A stretch of DNA of 64,000 bases from Herbidospora solisilvae. GTDB lineage: Bacteria > Actinomycetota > Actinomycetes > Streptosporangiales > Streptosporangiaceae. The notes beneath the pieces were generated by a model that saw only the letters and a list, made by a program, of their open reading frames with translations, was not told where the DNA came from and did no database searches. The stretch covers positions 62,001 to 126,000 of the forward strand of contig NZ_WXEW01000010.1 in assembly GCF_009901565.1 (NCBI RefSeq), in the 5' to 3' direction. Below are positions 63,369 to 64,000 of this stretch, piece after piece; within the stretch, counting starts at the first letter, position 1; each line of letters begins with the position of its first letter. A program made the position numbers and the translations under genes.

Positions 63369-63426
63369 GACAACCGTTCTATCAGCCGGTACCGTCGTAC
63401 CCAGTCCAGCGAAACGAGGAGAGGCC

Positions 63427-63473
63427 ATGGCTGCCCGCCCGGTGTGACCGGGGTGGTCCAGCGCTGCCCCGGT
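63427..63473 (+). promoter_or_regulatory. Six-codon leader ORF and hairpin before the methyltransferase
   Basis: GAGGAGAGGCC precedes ATG 63427, which encodes MAARPV and stops at 63447. The stop begins a hairpin ACCGGGG...CCCCGGT (63447-63453 with 63467-63473). A T-rich stretch (TTTCTTTC) follows at about 63489-63496. The layout is that of a transcription attenuator. Confidence 0.35.
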
Positions 63474-63522
63474 CAAGACGAGAGACAGTTTCTTTCTCAC
63501 ATTGACTGGAGCATTTCTTCCA

Positions 63523-64000
63523 ATGCCGTGGTACACGGATTTCTTCACCGAGCTGCCCAACACCTTCTGGCGGGCCGCCGTCCCCATCGAACACACGACC
63601 CCCGAGATCGACTTCCTGATGTCGCTGCCGGGCGACCACGTCCTCGACGTGGCCTGCGGCAGCGGGCGGCACGCCCTCGAACTCGCCGCGCGCGGCCGCC
63701 GGGTGACCGGCGTCGACGTGTCGGCCGAGGCCGTCGCCCACGCGACCCGGGAGGCCTCCCGGCGCGGGCTCGACGCCGTCTTCACGGTCGGCGACATGCG
63801 CGCGCTGCCCGAGACGACCGCCGACACGGCGATCTGCATGGGCAACGCCTTCGGCTACCTCGACCACGACGAGACGATCGGCTTCCTCAACGGGCTGACC
63901 GTTCGCACGCTGGTCCTCGACTACGCCTTCGCGGCCGAGTCGTTCCTCCCGGGCGTGACCCTGGAGGAGGAGCCGATGACCATCGGCGGCGTCACCGCCG
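63523..64000 (+). CDS. Partial SAM-dependent methyltransferase
   Basis: ATG 63523 starts an open frame that runs off the window (159 codons seen). Motif I VLDVACGSGRHALEL (about residue 43) and the following VTGVDVSAEAV are the class I SAM-binding fold. Motif III region is VGDMRALPETTADTAIC. The start is MPWYTDFFTELPNTFWRAA. Catalytic specificity cannot be judged from the truncated part. It is divergent from the alpha/beta hydrolase gene. Confidence 0.88.
   Translation, partial: MPWYTDFFTELPNTFWRAAVPIEHTTPEIDFLMSLPGDHVLDVACGSGRHALELAARGRRVTGVDVSAEAVAHATREASRRGLDAVFTVGDMRALPETTADTAICMGNAFGYLDHDETIGFLNGLTVRTLVLDYAFAAESFLPGVTLEEEPMTIGGVTA

Overview
The window is about 70% G+C, uses GTG and TTG starts freely, packs genes with 4-bp start/stop overlaps, and carries many genes that look leaderless (a -10 hexamer 6-8 bases before the start codon). 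The gene content (sufR-BDC-Rieske-SU-T, long-form hisG next to hisE, acVLRF1 release factor, actinobacterial ABC-F, CBM2-bearing secreted enzymes, GH95 fucosidase) points to a chromosome of a high-GC filamentous actinomycete, most likely Streptosporangiaceae (inference; no 16S or marker search was possible). I saw no insertion sequence, prophage, CRISPR array, tRNA or rRNA.

Layout. 1-5.3 kb: a truncated secreted protein, then a coupled MoxR / DUF58 / TgpA-like transglutaminase trio whose transglutaminase lacks the catalytic Cys, then an unknown membrane-anchored protein. 5.5-7.4 kb: a membrane-anchored CBM2 protein and a secreted AA10 LPMO-CBM2. 7.4-9.1 kb: DUF218 protein and heme A synthase. 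9.1-14.4 kb: a five-gene hydroxyproline catabolic operon with a GntR regulator. 14.4-17 kb: DMT exporter and ABC-2 exporter. 17-21.3 kb: VOC protein and a large secreted GH95 enzyme with a DasR-like site upstream. 21.6-23.7 kb: zinc alcohol dehydrogenase and divergent MmyB-type regulator. 23.8-30.3 kb: the complete suf operon, preceded by a near-consensus iron box and a SufR-type operator that overlaps the sufR start. 30.3-37.3 kb: DEAD-box helicase with a repetitive tail, a MocR regulator with a degraded PLP site, hisE-hisG, a degenerate EAL protein and acVLRF1. 37.3-39.5 kb: an ABC-F ATPase behind a tandem-repeat leader with upstream ORFs, and a small HTH protein.

39.6-49.6 kb holds metabolic and envelope genes: crotonase, ABC exporter, sulfotransferase, LD-carboxypeptidase, unknown protein, GH15, YczE/MocR pair and a TRIC-like channel. 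49.7-54.3 kb: acyl-CoA synthetase, an unknown His-rich secreted protein, and a PQQ sugar dehydrogenase fused to CBM2. 54.3-63.4 kb: SDR, TetR and alpha/beta hydrolase, then a signalling island (CheR-PAS, receiver-less CheB, STAS, PAS-GAF, CBS, ChaB). A truncated methyltransferase preceded by a 6-codon leader ends the window.

Themes. Three CBM2 proteins (surface anchor, LPMO, PQQ dehydrogenase) suggest oxidative attack on cellulose, with the dehydrogenase a possible electron donor to the LPMO. The suf locus appears to be read by two metal sensors. acVLRF1 and ABC-F sit side by side and both act on the ribosome. The least explained element is the 37.36-37.61 kb ABC-F leader: a leaderless 5-codon ORF, a 71-codon repeat ORF whose stop overlaps the ABC-F start, and a possible hairpin over the ribosome binding site.
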